Assembly (NCBI RefSeq): GCF_014873755.1
Contig: NZ_JADBEG010000001.1
Coordinates: 1,428,501 to 1,492,500 of the forward strand
Length of the DNA stretch: 64,000 nucleotides
From: Amycolatopsis lexingtonensis
Lineage (GTDB): Bacteria; Actinomycetota; Actinomycetes; Mycobacteriales; Pseudonocardiaceae
Reading direction: 5' to 3'
Both the position numbers and the translations under genes were made by a program. How positions within the stretch are numbered: position 1 is the stretch's first letter; each line of letters starts with the position of its first letter. Below are positions 51,935-60,562 of the stretch, piece after piece. The notes under the pieces were generated by a model. The model saw nothing but the letters and a program-made list of their open reading frames with translations, made no database searches and was not told the DNA's origin.

Positions 51935-54823
51935 TCAGTGCGGGGTATTGCGCGCGTACTCCGTCAACGCGCTCCGGTTCTGCAAATTCGACTTCGCCAT
52001 CAAACTTGCCACGTGCTTCTCCACCGTCCGCGGCGAGATGTGCAGCCGCCGGGCGATGTCCTTGTTGCCCATGTTGTCCGCCAGCAGCTGCAGCACCTCG
52101 TACTCGCGGACCGTCACCCCCACCGAACGCAGGCCCGCCGGGAGGCGGTCCGAGCCCGTGCGGCGCTGGCCGACCGCGACGCCGGTCTTGCGCAGCAGCC
52201 CGCGGCACGCGCTCGCCACCGCCGTCACCTCTGCCTGGTGGAAGTACTCCTCCGCTTCCTTGAGCCACGTCACCGGGTCGCCCCAGCCGTCGGCCGCGGC
52301 GGACTCGGCCACCATGCGCAGGCCCAGGTGGCGGCTCATCGGGAACGGGGACGCCGCCTCGATCGCCGCCGTCACCGCTTCGTCGGCCAGGTCCACGGAA
52401 CCGGCCCGGCCGTGGCGGACCGCGTCGCCCAGCAGGACGAACTGGCGGTTCCAGCGCATGCCGCTCACCGCCGCCGGGGGACGCTCGGGCGGGGCCGTGC
52501 CGTCGAGTGCCTCGATCAGCAGCCGCAGGCCGTGCTGGCCCGCCAGGTGGAAGCGGCTCGGCTGGCGCTCATCCAGGGCCAGGACCTGCGCCAGCTCGCG
52601 GCGGGCGCGTTCGGCGTCCTCCTCCAGCAGCGAGCAGAACACCTGCGCCAGCCCGACGCTCAGCACCATCTCCTGCGCGCTGTTGCCGCCCTCGGCGCGG
52701 AAGTCGTCGAGGGCGGCTTCCATCCGGGGCCGGTCCGCCTGGTGGGCGGCCACCATCGCGCGGGTCATGTGCGTGTACTGCAGCAGCGCCACCAGCCGCA
52801 GCCGGCCGAGGACGGCGAGGTTCTCGTCGAGGATCTTCTCGGCCTGCGCGAACTCGCCGCGCATCACCGCGTGCACCGCGCGGCTCGCGTCGACCGCGCA
52901 GGTGAGCGTGATCGCGCCGGTGCGCTGGGCCTCCGCGCGGGCGAGGTCGAACGTGCGGACGTCGCCTTCGGCGAGCATCCGGTGCCCGCCGAGGCGGACC
53001 AGCACCTGGGTGCGCAGGTGCGTCAGCTGGTGGCGTTCGGCCAGCCGCCGCGCCAATTGCAGGTAGCGCTCGGCCTCCGCCAGGTCCGTCTCCAGTGCCA
53101 CCATGCCGAGCACCTGCAACGCCTGGCACGACACGAAGGGCACGCCGGCGCGCTCAGCGACCTGCCATGCCTGTTCGGCGAGCTGCCGGGCGCGTTCGGT
53201 GTGCGCCGGGCCCGGGATGTCCAGCCACAGCGTCGCTTCGACGGCGTCGAGGGCCGCCTTCTGCTCCTCGGTCATCTCGCCGCCGAGCGGGGCGCGGGCC
53301 TGCTCGATCTGGTTGAGGCACTCGTCGTGCCGCCCGCCGATGTAGGCCGCCCAGGCGAGCTGGATGTGCAGGTCGACCGCGCGCTCCAGCCGGCCGATCT
53401 CGGCGAAACGAGCGGAAAACTCGACCGCGCGGTCGAACTGCCCGGTCTGCCCGAGCGCGTGCAGCAGGGATTCCAGCGCGTCGGCGCGGTCGTCGGGGCT
53501 CGCCGTGGCCAGCAGGTCGACGGCGCGGGTCAGCATGGTCACCGCCGAGTCGGCCGCGCCGCCGTCGAGGGCGCGGCGGCCGGCCTCGGCGAACAGCCGC
53601 CCGGCGCCCGGGTGGTCCAGCGCCGTCAGCCGCAGCGCCGCGGCCAGCGCGCACAGCTCGCCGGGCAGGCCCGGGTGCAGCTGCTCGACGGCGTCCGCGG
53701 CCCGGCGCGCCAGGTTCGCCTTCGTCGAGGGCACGAGCCGGGCCAGCAGGGCCTCCGCGGTGAGCGGGTGGCGGAAGGCGTACCAGCCGGGCGTGGTCTC
53801 GTCGGTGGTGACCAGGTGCGCGGCGACGCTCGCGCTGATGTGGTTGTGCAGCATGCGGTCGTCCATGTCGGTGACCGCCTGCACGACCGACAGCGGGAAC
53901 CGCCGGCCGAGCACGGCGGCCACCGAAAGCAGCGTTTCGCCGTCCGTGCCGAGTGCGTCGACGCGCGCGGCGATGCTGCTGATCAGCGCCTCCGGCACGC
54001 GGGCCTGCAGCTCGCCGACGACCTGCCAGCCGTGCGCGCCGCCGACGAGCAGCCCGTCGGTGACCATGCCGTGCAGCAGTTCCTCGACGACGAACGGCAC
54101 GCCCTCGCTGTTCTGCCACAACAGGTTCGCGACGGCGGCGGGCACGGCCTCCGGCTCGGTTTCCAGGCAGGCGGCGGCGAACTCGCGGGTGCTCGCGGCG
54201 TCGAGGCGGGTCAGTTCGAAGGTGTGGCTGGCCGAGCGCTGCGCCGCCGCCGTCGCGAGCCGGAGCGCTTCGCCCGGTTCGTTGCGCAGGGTGCCGATCA
54301 GCATCACGCGGCTCGACGCCAGGTTGTCGACGAGGTATTCGACGATGAACAGGGTTTCGGCGTCCGCGTTGTGCAGGTCTTCCAGCACGATCAGGCAGCC
54401 GCCCTCGCGCCCGGCCACCGACAGCAGCCGGAACACCGCCTCGGCCAGGACGAGGAGGTTGCCGTTGTCGTGCGGGCGGTCGCCGCGGTACCAGTCGGGC
54501 ACGAGCCGGGCGAGCACCGGCACGAGCGGGTCGAGTTCGGGGGCCGCGGGCGGGTGGCCGCCGCGGAAGTGCGACAGCAGGGCCTCGGCCAGCGGCCGGA
54601 ACGGCACCATCGGGCCGATCGAGCTGGCTCGTCCGCGCAGCACGGGGAGCCCGGTCGCGAGTGCCCGCGCGGCGATGTCGGCGGCGAGCCGGGATTTCCC
54701 GATCCCTCCCTCGCCGACAAGGAAGAAGGCCCCACCGTGGTCGGTGCGGGCCTTCTCCAGAGCCTGGGACAGCGCGCCGAGCTCCCTCTCGCGCCCGATC
54801 AGGCGCGTCGATCGGATGCCCAT
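51935..54823 (-). CDS. Large LuxR-type (LAL) ATPase regulator
   Basis: 962 residues. The N-terminal AAA ATPase has Walker A VGEGGIGKSRLAADIAARAL and Walker B GGCLIVLEDLHNADAETL. A long helical TPR-like middle follows (about residues 390-870). The C-terminal LuxR helix-turn-helix is VTVREYEVLQLLADNMGNKD, IARRLHISPRTVEKHVASLM. LAL regulators usually control biosynthetic clusters. It follows the three precursor-like genes by 70 bases in the lanM direction and is their probable regulator. ATG 54823 is chosen over GTG 54832. Confidence 0.92.
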   Translation of the reverse strand: MGIRSTRLIGRERELGALSQALEKARTDHGGAFFLVGEGGIGKSRLAADIAARALATGLPVLRGRASSIGPMVPFRPLAEALLSHFRGGHPPAAPELDPLVPVLARLVPDWYRGDRPHDNGNLLVLAEAVFRLLSVAGREGGCLIVLEDLHNADAETLFIVEYLVDNLASSRVMLIGTLRNEPGEALRLATAAAQRSASHTFELTRLDAASTREFAAACLETEPEAVPAAVANLLWQNSEGVPFVVEELLHGMVTDGLLVGGAHGWQVVGELQARVPEALISSIAARVDALGTDGETLLSVAAVLGRRFPLSVVQAVTDMDDRMLHNHISASVAAHLVTTDETTPGWYAFRHPLTAEALLARLVPSTKANLARRAADAVEQLHPGLPGELCALAAALRLTALDHPGAGRLFAEAGRRALDGGAADSAVTMLTRAVDLLATASPDDRADALESLLHALGQTGQFDRAVEFSARFAEIGRLERAVDLHIQLAWAAYIGGRHDECLNQIEQARAPLGGEMTEEQKAALDAVEATLWLDIPGPAHTERARQLAEQAWQVAERAGVPFVSCQALQVLGMVALETDLAEAERYLQLARRLAERHQLTHLRTQVLVRLGGHRMLAEGDVRTFDLARAEAQRTGAITLTCAVDASRAVHAVMRGEFAQAEKILDENLAVLGRLRLVALLQYTHMTRAMVAAHQADRPRMEAALDDFRAEGGNSAQEMVLSVGLAQVFCSLLEEDAERARRELAQVLALDERQPSRFHLAGQHGLRLLIEALDGTAPPERPPAAVSGMRWNRQFVLLGDAVRHGRAGSVDLADEAVTAAIEAASPFPMSRHLGLRMVAESAAADGWGDPVTWLKEAEEYFHQAEVTAVASACRGLLRKTGVAVGQRRTGSDRLPAGLRSVGVTVREYEVLQLLADNMGNKDIARRLHISPRTVEKHVASLMAKSNLQNRSALTEYARNTPH

Positions 54824-54892
54824 CGCGGTCACTATAACCGGACGGACCCCCTCCGGGCGTAGGTCGAAATACCGACGCCCGGGTCCGTCTCA

Positions 54893-55066
54893 CTATCCGG
54901 GGAACGCGCCCGTGACGACCGTGATGTCCATCGTCGTCAGGGAGTTCTGGCTGACCCGCGCCGCCTTGCCGGAAAGCGCGTGGTTGCGCGCGCCCGTCCG
55001 GGCCGACGTCGGGAGGGTCAAGTCGCCGATCGGGTTGTCCGTGCCGGCGAAGTCGTGCTCGGTCAT
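54893..55066 (-). CDS. Cysteine-free lanthipeptide-like precursor 3
   Basis: 57 residues, too short for automatic finding. Starts MTEHDFAGTDNPIGDLTLP, continues with ARTGARNHALSGKAARVSQN, and ends MDITVVTGAFPG. It is about 60% identical to the precursor at 55111. No cysteine is present; Ser and Thr are plentiful in the second half (SQNSLTTMDIT). GGAG lies 9 bases before the ATG. Lies in the lanM transcription direction, so it is interpreted as a substrate peptide. Confidence 0.72.
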   Translation of the reverse strand: MTEHDFAGTDNPIGDLTLPTSARTGARNHALSGKAARVSQNSLTTMDITVVTGAFPG

Positions 55067-55110
55067 GCAGGTGGCTCCACTCTCGGTAGTCGTACGGGGT
55101 GAAACGGAAG

Positions 55111-55281
55111 CTATTCGGCGAAGGCGACGGTGAAGACCGGCGTGATGTCGAGGGTGCTCAGGTTGTTCTGGCTCAGCCGCGGTGCCTGGCCGGACAGCGC
55201 GCGGTTGCGGGCGCCGGTGCGGGTGGACACCGGCAGGGTCAGGTCGCCGACGGGGTTCTCGGGGAAGTCTTGCTCGGTCAT
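55111..55281 (-). CDS. Cysteine-free lanthipeptide-like precursor 2
   Basis: 56 residues. Starts MTEQDFPENPVGDLTLP, continues STRTGARNRALSGQAPRLSQ, and ends TLDITPVFTVAFAE. No cysteine. Shares GDLTLP, RTGARNxALSG, SQNxL and DITxV with the peptide at 54893. The ribosome site is weak (GAAAGCGAAA). Short spacing on both sides supports one transcript with lanM. Confidence 0.72.
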   Translation of the reverse strand: MTEQDFPENPVGDLTLPVSTRTGARNRALSGQAPRLSQNNLSTLDITPVFTVAFAE

Positions 55282-55320
55282 GGGGTTTCGCTTTCGGTGC
55301 CGGGGGACGGGGGGAAGGAG

Positions 55321-55500
55321 TCAGAGAGCGAAGGTGCCGTTGGTGACGACGGTCGGCGAACCGAGCGTGTCGAGCGTGACGCCGGAGCGCCGGGGCCGGG
55401 TGCCCGCGAGCGCCTGGTTGCGGGCACCGGCGTGGTTCGCCCGCGGGAGCACCAGGGCGCCGACGGTGGCTTCGGCGGTCTCGGTCGTGGTTTCGCGCAT
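55321..55500 (-). CDS. Cysteine-free lanthipeptide-like precursor 1
   Basis: 59 residues and the most diverged of the three. Starts MRETTTETAEATVGALVLP, keeps GARNQALAGTRPRRSG at the place of the common GARNxAL(A/S)G motif, and ends TLGSPTVVTNGTFAL. No cysteine. GAGGAGAG lies 8 bases before the ATG, the best ribosome site of the three. It follows lanM by 31 bases. Confidence 0.72.
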   Translation of the reverse strand: MRETTTETAEATVGALVLPRANHAGARNQALAGTRPRRSGVTLDTLGSPTVVTNGTFAL

Positions 55501-55531
55501 CTGTGGTTCTCTCCTCGTGAGGTGGGGCGGA

Positions 55532-58399
55532 TCAGCGGGTCGGGGCTTGCAGGAGCAGGGCGGACGGGACGCGGGGGCCGAAGCCGAGGCGCAGCAGGCC
55601 GTACCCGATGCCGGCCAGGCCGGTGAGCAGGCCGGGGGAGGGCACGCCGTCCGGGGTGCCGCAGCGCGCGCCGTCCTGTTCGACGGCGGTCAGCAGCAGG
55701 CCGGTCCGGGTGGCGAGGGCGGCTTCGGCGCCGGTGTGGCCGGTCTCGGCCAGCACGCCGAGGACGTCGGTGATGCCGGTTTCGCCGTGGCACAGGGACA
55801 AGTCGCGCAGCGGTTCCTGGGCGGCCAGCCGCCGGACCTGCTCGTCGAGGCCGCCGAGCACGTCGGGGTCGCCGGCGTAGGCGAGCACCTGGCCGGCGAG
55901 GCCGGAGCACCAGCCGTGCCCGGTCGCGGCCTTCGCGGGCGGCAGGGTCGCGGTCTCGCGCGGGTGCCCGGACAGGGCCCAGTCGACGCCGGCCGCGCCG
56001 TGCGCGAACCCGGGGTCGGCCAGATCGGGGTCGATGGACCGGCTCGCGAGCTCGGCCGCGTAGGCACCGGCGAGCACGGTGGCGAGCTCGAGGCCGGTCT
56101 GCGCGGCGACCGAGCGCAGCGCGACCAGCCCGCCGGCCAGCCCCGTGGTGAACCGCGGTGACGTCCGCGGCGTCGGGGCCGGCATCACCGCGACCGTGCG
56201 GGCGCAGAGGTCCAGCAGGTCCGGCCGGTCGAGCAGCCGCGCGAGGCGGGCCGCGGCGTAGGCGACGCCGCCGAGCCCGAGCAGGCCGCCCGGGCCGGCC
56301 GCTTCGGCGAGCTCCGGGTCGGCTTCGAGCGCGGAAACCAGCGACGGCAGGCCGGAAACGGCCTTGCCGGCCAGGTCCCGGTAGCGGTCGATGCCGGTCA
56401 GCTCGGCGAGCTGGGCGAGGAACAGTGCCACGCCGGGGTAGCCCTCGCCGAGCCCGCCGCCCATCGGCAGCACGGTCCAGTACTTCTCGTCGACGAGCTC
56501 CAGCCCGACCCAGTTGACGCGCCCGCCCGCCGTGCAGGCGCGGGCGATGATGGCGTCGGCGACGCCGCACGCGGCGGAAAGCAGGTGCGCGGGTTCGGGG
56601 GTCTTGCTCGGCAGGATGCCGTCGCTTACCCCGCTTCCGGCGTGCGTCTCGGCGTCGGGCCGGGTGGCCAGCGCGGCGGAGATCAGCCACTCCTGGTCGC
56701 GGCGGTCGATGGTGGTCATGCCGGCGATCTTCGCCCGCACCGTCGCCAGCGGCGTCGTGCCGAGCAGCCCGGCCAGCCGGTTGCGCTCGGTGTCCCAGAC
56801 GTCGGCGGAGCCGGGCTCGCCGGTGAACATCGGGACGTCGCCCGCCCACAGGTCGGTCAGCTCCGCGGCCACCAGCGCGCGGCGGACCTCGTCGGTGCTG
56901 TCGTCGTGCAGCAGCCCGAAAGCGTCGTCGCGCGCGGCCGCGTCGGCCAGCAGCGACGGGTGCGTGGTCTCGTCGAGCAGCCGCGTGTAGAAGCTCGTCG
57001 GGCGGACCAGCACGCGGATCCCCGCGCCGGCGCAGCTTTCCAGCAGCGCGGCGAACTCGGTCGCGCCGGCGGCGATGGCGTCGTACCCGGCGCGGAACCC
57101 GGCCAGCAGCGCGGCGCCGTGCTCGGCCGGCTCGACGTCGACGCCGCCGAGCGTGGGCCGGTTGACACCGGTGCCGACGCCGCCGGGCACGCGGACCAGC
57201 CGCATCCGGTCGGTGCCGGCGTCGAGCCAGTCGACGCGCTCCAGCGCCGGGGCCGCGGCGCGGCCGCCGCCGAGCCCGGAGATGTCCACCGCGCCGTGCT
57301 CGCCGACGATCATCTGCGGCAGCAGCATCGTCCGGTGCACCGAGCGGGCGAGCAGTTCCGCGGCCGGGTCGGTTTCGGTGCTTTCGGCCGGCAGCACGGG
57401 CTGGAACAGCGTTTCGATGTCGATCAGCACCGGCTGGTCGCCGGCCGCGATGATGTTCTCGAAGTGCACGTCGGTCCCGTCGAGGGCGTGCAGCAGGGCG
57501 AGCAGCACGCCTTGGCGGCGGTAGAAGCGGTCGACCTCGGTCAGGTCCGCGCACGGCCGGTGCTCGACGAACCGCAGCCAGCCGTAGCCGGGCCGGGTCA
57601 GCACGTCGACGGTCGCCAGCTCCAGGCCGGGGACGCGCGGGTTGAGCCAGCCCACCAGCGCGGTGAACGCCGTGTGCAGGTCGAGCGGGCGCGGCTTGTA
57701 GACGACCCGCGCGCCGCCGGCGAACCGCAGTTCGCGGACCGCGCGGCCGCGCTGGTGCGCGTCCCCGGTGCCGCCGCTGACCTCGACCAGCGGGCCGGGG
57801 TCGGTGCCGACGAACGCGGCGAGGGCCGCGCGGTCGGCGTCGAACCGGGCCAGCAGCTCGGTGGCGGCGGCGATCGCGTGCAGGGACGCCTGCGCGGCGA
57901 GCCGGGCGAGCACCGGGTAGCGGTGCAGCAGGTCGGTCAGGCCGGCGGGGGTGCCGGTCCGGCGGACGAAGTCGGCGAAGCGCGCTTCCGGCGTTTCGCC
58001 CTCGAGGATCTCCTTGTGCCGCGCCCGGCCGAGCTCCAGCACCAGGGTGCGGGCGGCGAGGCCGGCCAGCTGGTGGCCGAGCTGCGCGGCGCAGCCGTCC
58101 GCGACCCCAGCGGCGTCGACGGCGGGCGAACCCGCTGCGGCAGCCGCGATCGCGGCGCGGGCCGCGTCGGTGAAGGGACGGAACACCGCGGCGAACGCCG
58201 TCCGCCAGCCGTCGCTTTCACGTGAAAGCGGCGCCCCCAGGTCGTCGCTTTCACGTGAAAGTGCCGCCTCGGCGAAGTCCACCCACGCGGGGCGGGTGCC
58301 GGGGCGCCGCTCGTGCGGGGTCAGCCCGGCCGCCCACCAGGTGGGCGGGAGCGTCGTGGTCGCCGGGTTCGGCTGCGGGGGAATCACGGGATCGAGCAT
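55532..58399 (-). CDS. lanM: Class II lanthipeptide synthetase LanM
   Basis: 955 residues, the bifunctional dehydratase/cyclase of class II lanthipeptides. The N-terminal two thirds are the kinase-like dehydratase (VVYKPRPLDLHTAFTALVGW; GTDVHFENIIAAGDQPVLID, containing the catalytic HFEN and DIE). The C-terminal LanC-like cyclase keeps GFAHGAAGVDWAL and the zinc ligands C831 (GWCSG), C870 and H871 (LCHGE). It would activate Ser/Thr with ATP, eliminate them, and add Cys thiols. Residues 47-63 are encoded by an in-frame repeat. Head of an operon with three precursor-like genes and a LAL regulator. Confidence 0.95.
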   Translation of the reverse strand: MLDPVIPPQPNPATTTLPPTWWAAGLTPHERRPGTRPAWVDFAEAALSRESDDLGAPLSRESDGWRTAFAAVFRPFTDAARAAIAAAAAGSPAVDAAGVADGCAAQLGHQLAGLAARTLVLELGRARHKEILEGETPEARFADFVRRTGTPAGLTDLLHRYPVLARLAAQASLHAIAAATELLARFDADRAALAAFVGTDPGPLVEVSGGTGDAHQRGRAVRELRFAGGARVVYKPRPLDLHTAFTALVGWLNPRVPGLELATVDVLTRPGYGWLRFVEHRPCADLTEVDRFYRRQGVLLALLHALDGTDVHFENIIAAGDQPVLIDIETLFQPVLPAESTETDPAAELLARSVHRTMLLPQMIVGEHGAVDISGLGGGRAAAPALERVDWLDAGTDRMRLVRVPGGVGTGVNRPTLGGVDVEPAEHGAALLAGFRAGYDAIAAGATEFAALLESCAGAGIRVLVRPTSFYTRLLDETTHPSLLADAAARDDAFGLLHDDSTDEVRRALVAAELTDLWAGDVPMFTGEPGSADVWDTERNRLAGLLGTTPLATVRAKIAGMTTIDRRDQEWLISAALATRPDAETHAGSGVSDGILPSKTPEPAHLLSAACGVADAIIARACTAGGRVNWVGLELVDEKYWTVLPMGGGLGEGYPGVALFLAQLAELTGIDRYRDLAGKAVSGLPSLVSALEADPELAEAAGPGGLLGLGGVAYAAARLARLLDRPDLLDLCARTVAVMPAPTPRTSPRFTTGLAGGLVALRSVAAQTGLELATVLAGAYAAELASRSIDPDLADPGFAHGAAGVDWALSGHPRETATLPPAKAATGHGWCSGLAGQVLAYAGDPDVLGGLDEQVRRLAAQEPLRDLSLCHGETGITDVLGVLAETGHTGAEAALATRTGLLLTAVEQDGARCGTPDGVPSPGLLTGLAGIGYGLLRLGFGPRVPSALLLQAPTR
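58213..58261. repeat. Paired palindrome, TTTCACGTGAAA family, inside lanM
   Basis: CGCTTTCACGTGAAAGCG at 58213-58230 and CTTTCACGTGAAAG at 58248-58261, 33 bases apart, with spacer GCGCCCCCAGGTCGTC. The spacing and spacer match the mimA-mimB copy. It is read in frame as LSRESDDLGAPLSRES in LanM, close to the N-terminus and outside known catalytic parts. Confidence 0.92.
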
Positions 58400-58808
58400 G
58401 CCAGCGGGTGACGCCGGTTACATGGGGGTGCTACGCCCGCATTCCCGCCCGGCATGGGGGCGCTCTGGGGGTTAATGGGGGATCGGGCGGGAAAACGCCT
58501 GGTCGCGAAGTGGGGACACGGCCGGACGGACGTGGCGGTTGCGCCGTTCGGCGGGCGGGTTCCCCGGGCCCCTGATGGAGGTGCGCGCCGGGCAGGCCAC
58601 CCATCCGGGGCAGCCCGGTACACCGGACTTCGCGTTCGCGCGCGCGGCCGCGACGCCCGCGCGCGAGGCGGACCGGGGTGGGCGGACGGCGCGGGAATGC
58701 GGGGCCCCCGCACCCATGTGCGCCGGGCGCCGGCCGATGACGATTCGTCGTGAGAAGTTCGCGGCCCGCACCGCGGACGTTCCCCGAACGCACAGGGAGC
58801 GACGCACG
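58400..58808. promoter_or_regulatory. Divergent lanM / glutamate-mutase promoter region
   Basis: 409 bases without a gene. It holds two direct repeats CATGGGGGTGCT (58421-58432) and CATGGGGGCGCT (58453-58464), 32 bases apart (three helical turns), and a related TTAATGGGGGATC (58472-58484). These could be binding sites for the LAL regulator. No B12-riboswitch consensus was recognised before the glutamate mutase gene. Confidence 0.5.
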
Positions 58809-59294
58809 ATGACCACCTTCCAGATCGAGCAGACCCCGGACCGGCCCGCCGTGTCCGCGGGGCCCCCGCTGAAGTTCGTCCTGTCCAGCGTCCAGTCCGA
58901 CTCGCACATGTGGAACCTCGTCGCCCTCCAGCTGATCATGGAGGAGATGGGCCACGAGGTGGTCAACCTCGGTGCCTGCGTCCCGGTGGAGCGGCTGCTG
59001 GCCGCCTGCCGCGAGGAGCGGCCGGACTGCCTGGTGATCAGCACCATCAACGGCCACGGCCACGTCGACGGCGCCCGGGTGATCTCGGCGCTGCGGGCCG
59101 ACCCGGTCCTGTCCGGGCTGCCCGCCGTCATCGGCGGCAAGCTCGGCGTCCACGGCGACGCGAACAGCGCGCTGGAGGCCGAGCTGCTGGCGCTGGGCTA
59201 CGACGCGGTGTTCCACGTCGGCGCCGGCGATTCCGGCCAGGCGATCGAGTCCTTCCGCGAGTTCGTCGCCGCGAACATCCGGACCTTGCGGTGA
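58809..59294 (+). CDS. glmS: Glutamate mutase sigma subunit (B12-binding)
   Basis: 161 residues. The B12-binding fold aligns with GlmS/MutS: SDSHMWNLVAL carries the base-off His (DxHxxN where the family has DxHxxG), VISTINGHGHVDG corresponds to SSLYGQG, and VIGGKLGVHG to the GG loop. With the next gene it forms methylaspartate (glutamate) mutase, which converts L-glutamate to (2S,3S)-3-methylaspartate by a radical mechanism. A 25-residue extension precedes the domain. AGGGAG lies before the ATG. Coupled to the large subunit gene (GTGA). Confidence 0.9.
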   Translation: MTTFQIEQTPDRPAVSAGPPLKFVLSSVQSDSHMWNLVALQLIMEEMGHEVVNLGACVPVERLLAACREERPDCLVISTINGHGHVDGARVISALRADPVLSGLPAVIGGKLGVHGDANSALEAELLALGYDAVFHVGAGDSGQAIESFREFVAANIRTLR

Positions 59295-60532
59295 CCGCTG
59301 CCCGGTCGGTGTTCAGCGCGTTCGTGGCCGAGCACCGCCGCCGCCGGACGCTCGTCGTCCAGCCGCGGATGGGGTTCTCCGACCCGGCCGCGATGCGCCG
59401 CGGGCTGCGCGCGGTGGCGGGGGCCGGCGTGCCGGCCGTCGGCACCGTGACGCTCGACAGCTACACCCGCACCGGGCAGCACGACCTCGCCGCGATGTCC
59501 GTCCAGTCCGGGGTCCCGCTCAACGGCTTCCCGCTGGTGGCGCTGGGCCCGGCCGCGACCGCCGAGCTGGTGGCCGGCCTCCCCGGGTTCCCGGTCCAGG
59601 TCCGGCACGGCTCGGCGCAGCCCGAAGACATCTTCGACGTGATGCTCGAAGCCGGTCTCGACGCTTCCGAAGGCGGGCCGGTGTCCTACTGCCTGCCCTA
59701 CAGCAGCGTGCCGCTGCGGACGGCGGCGAAGTCGTGGTCGCGCTCGGCGTCGCTGCTGGCCGGGCAAGCGGTCGACTGCCACTTGGAGAGCTTCGGCGGC
59801 TGCATGCTCGGCCAGCTGTGCCCGCCGGGCCTGCTCGTCGCGCTTTCGGTGCTGGAGTGCCTGTTCTTCGCCGAGCACGGCGTGCGCAGCGTGTCGGCCA
59901 GCTACGCGCAGCAGACGAACCCGGAGCAGGACGCCGAAGCGCTGTGGGCGATGCGGCGGCTGTGCGACGAGGAACTGGCCGGCGTGGACCACCACCTCGT
60001 GCTCTACACCTACATGGGGCTGTTCCCGGAGTCCGCGGCCGGGGCGCGGGAGCTGGTCGCCGAGAGCGTCCGGCTGGCCGTGCGCACCGGCACCGAGCGG
60101 CTGATCGTCAAGACCACCGCGGAAGCGCACCGGATCCCGACCGTCGAAGAGAACGTCGAGGCGCTGCGGCTGGCGCACGCCACCGCGCTGGAGCAGCCCG
60201 CCCCGGCCGCGCCACCGGGGGACACCGAGGTGTACGCCCAGGCGCGGCTGCTCGTCGACGAGGTGCGCTCGCTCGCCCCGACGCTGACCGAGGCGCTGCC
60301 GGCGGCGTTCGAACGCGGCCTGCTCGACGTCCCGTACTGCCTGCACCCCGACAACGGCGGCGAAACCCGGTGCGTGCTCGACGACGAAGGCCGCCTCCAG
60401 TGGTGGCACACCGGCCGGATGCCGCTGCCGCCCGCGCTGGGCGGCCGCCGCGGCCACGACCGGGTCAGCGCGACCCGGCTGCTCGCCGACCTGTCCTACC
60501 ACCGCCGACGGCTCGACCCGGTCCTGTCCTGA
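59291..60532 (+). CDS. glmE: Glutamate mutase epsilon subunit
   Basis: 413 residues, TIM-barrel subunit of methylaspartate mutase (VVQPRMGFSDPAAMRRGLRA; GTVTLDSYTRTGQHDLAAMS; GGPVSYCLPYSSVPLRTAAK; HLESFGGCMLGQLCPPGLLV; SVSASYAQQTNPEQDAEALW). It is shorter than the clostridial enzyme (about 480) but similar to versions in actinobacterial biosynthetic clusters such as vicenistatin, where the enzyme supplies 3-methylaspartate. GTG 59291 overlaps the small-subunit stop. Confidence 0.9.
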   Translation: MTAARSVFSAFVAEHRRRRTLVVQPRMGFSDPAAMRRGLRAVAGAGVPAVGTVTLDSYTRTGQHDLAAMSVQSGVPLNGFPLVALGPAATAELVAGLPGFPVQVRHGSAQPEDIFDVMLEAGLDASEGGPVSYCLPYSSVPLRTAAKSWSRSASLLAGQAVDCHLESFGGCMLGQLCPPGLLVALSVLECLFFAEHGVRSVSASYAQQTNPEQDAEALWAMRRLCDEELAGVDHHLVLYTYMGLFPESAAGARELVAESVRLAVRTGTERLIVKTTAEAHRIPTVEENVEALRLAHATALEQPAPAAPPGDTEVYAQARLLVDEVRSLAPTLTEALPAAFERGLLDVPYCLHPDNGGETRCVLDDEGRLQWWHTGRMPLPPALGGRRGHDRVSATRLLADLSYHRRRLDPVLS

Positions 60533-60562
60533 ACCGCCCGACCAGCTGGGAGTGAGAACGCC

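Noticed and set aside
51773-54862. A 1029-codon open frame on the plus strand
   Set aside because: It is antisense to the LAL regulator, whose Walker and LuxR motifs are clear; the antisense product is rich in Arg, His and Gln with no recognisable domain.
58400-58808. Possible cobalamin riboswitch before the B12-dependent mutase
   Set aside because: No B12-box-like consensus or paired elements could be identified; the visible order is direct GGGGG-containing repeats instead.
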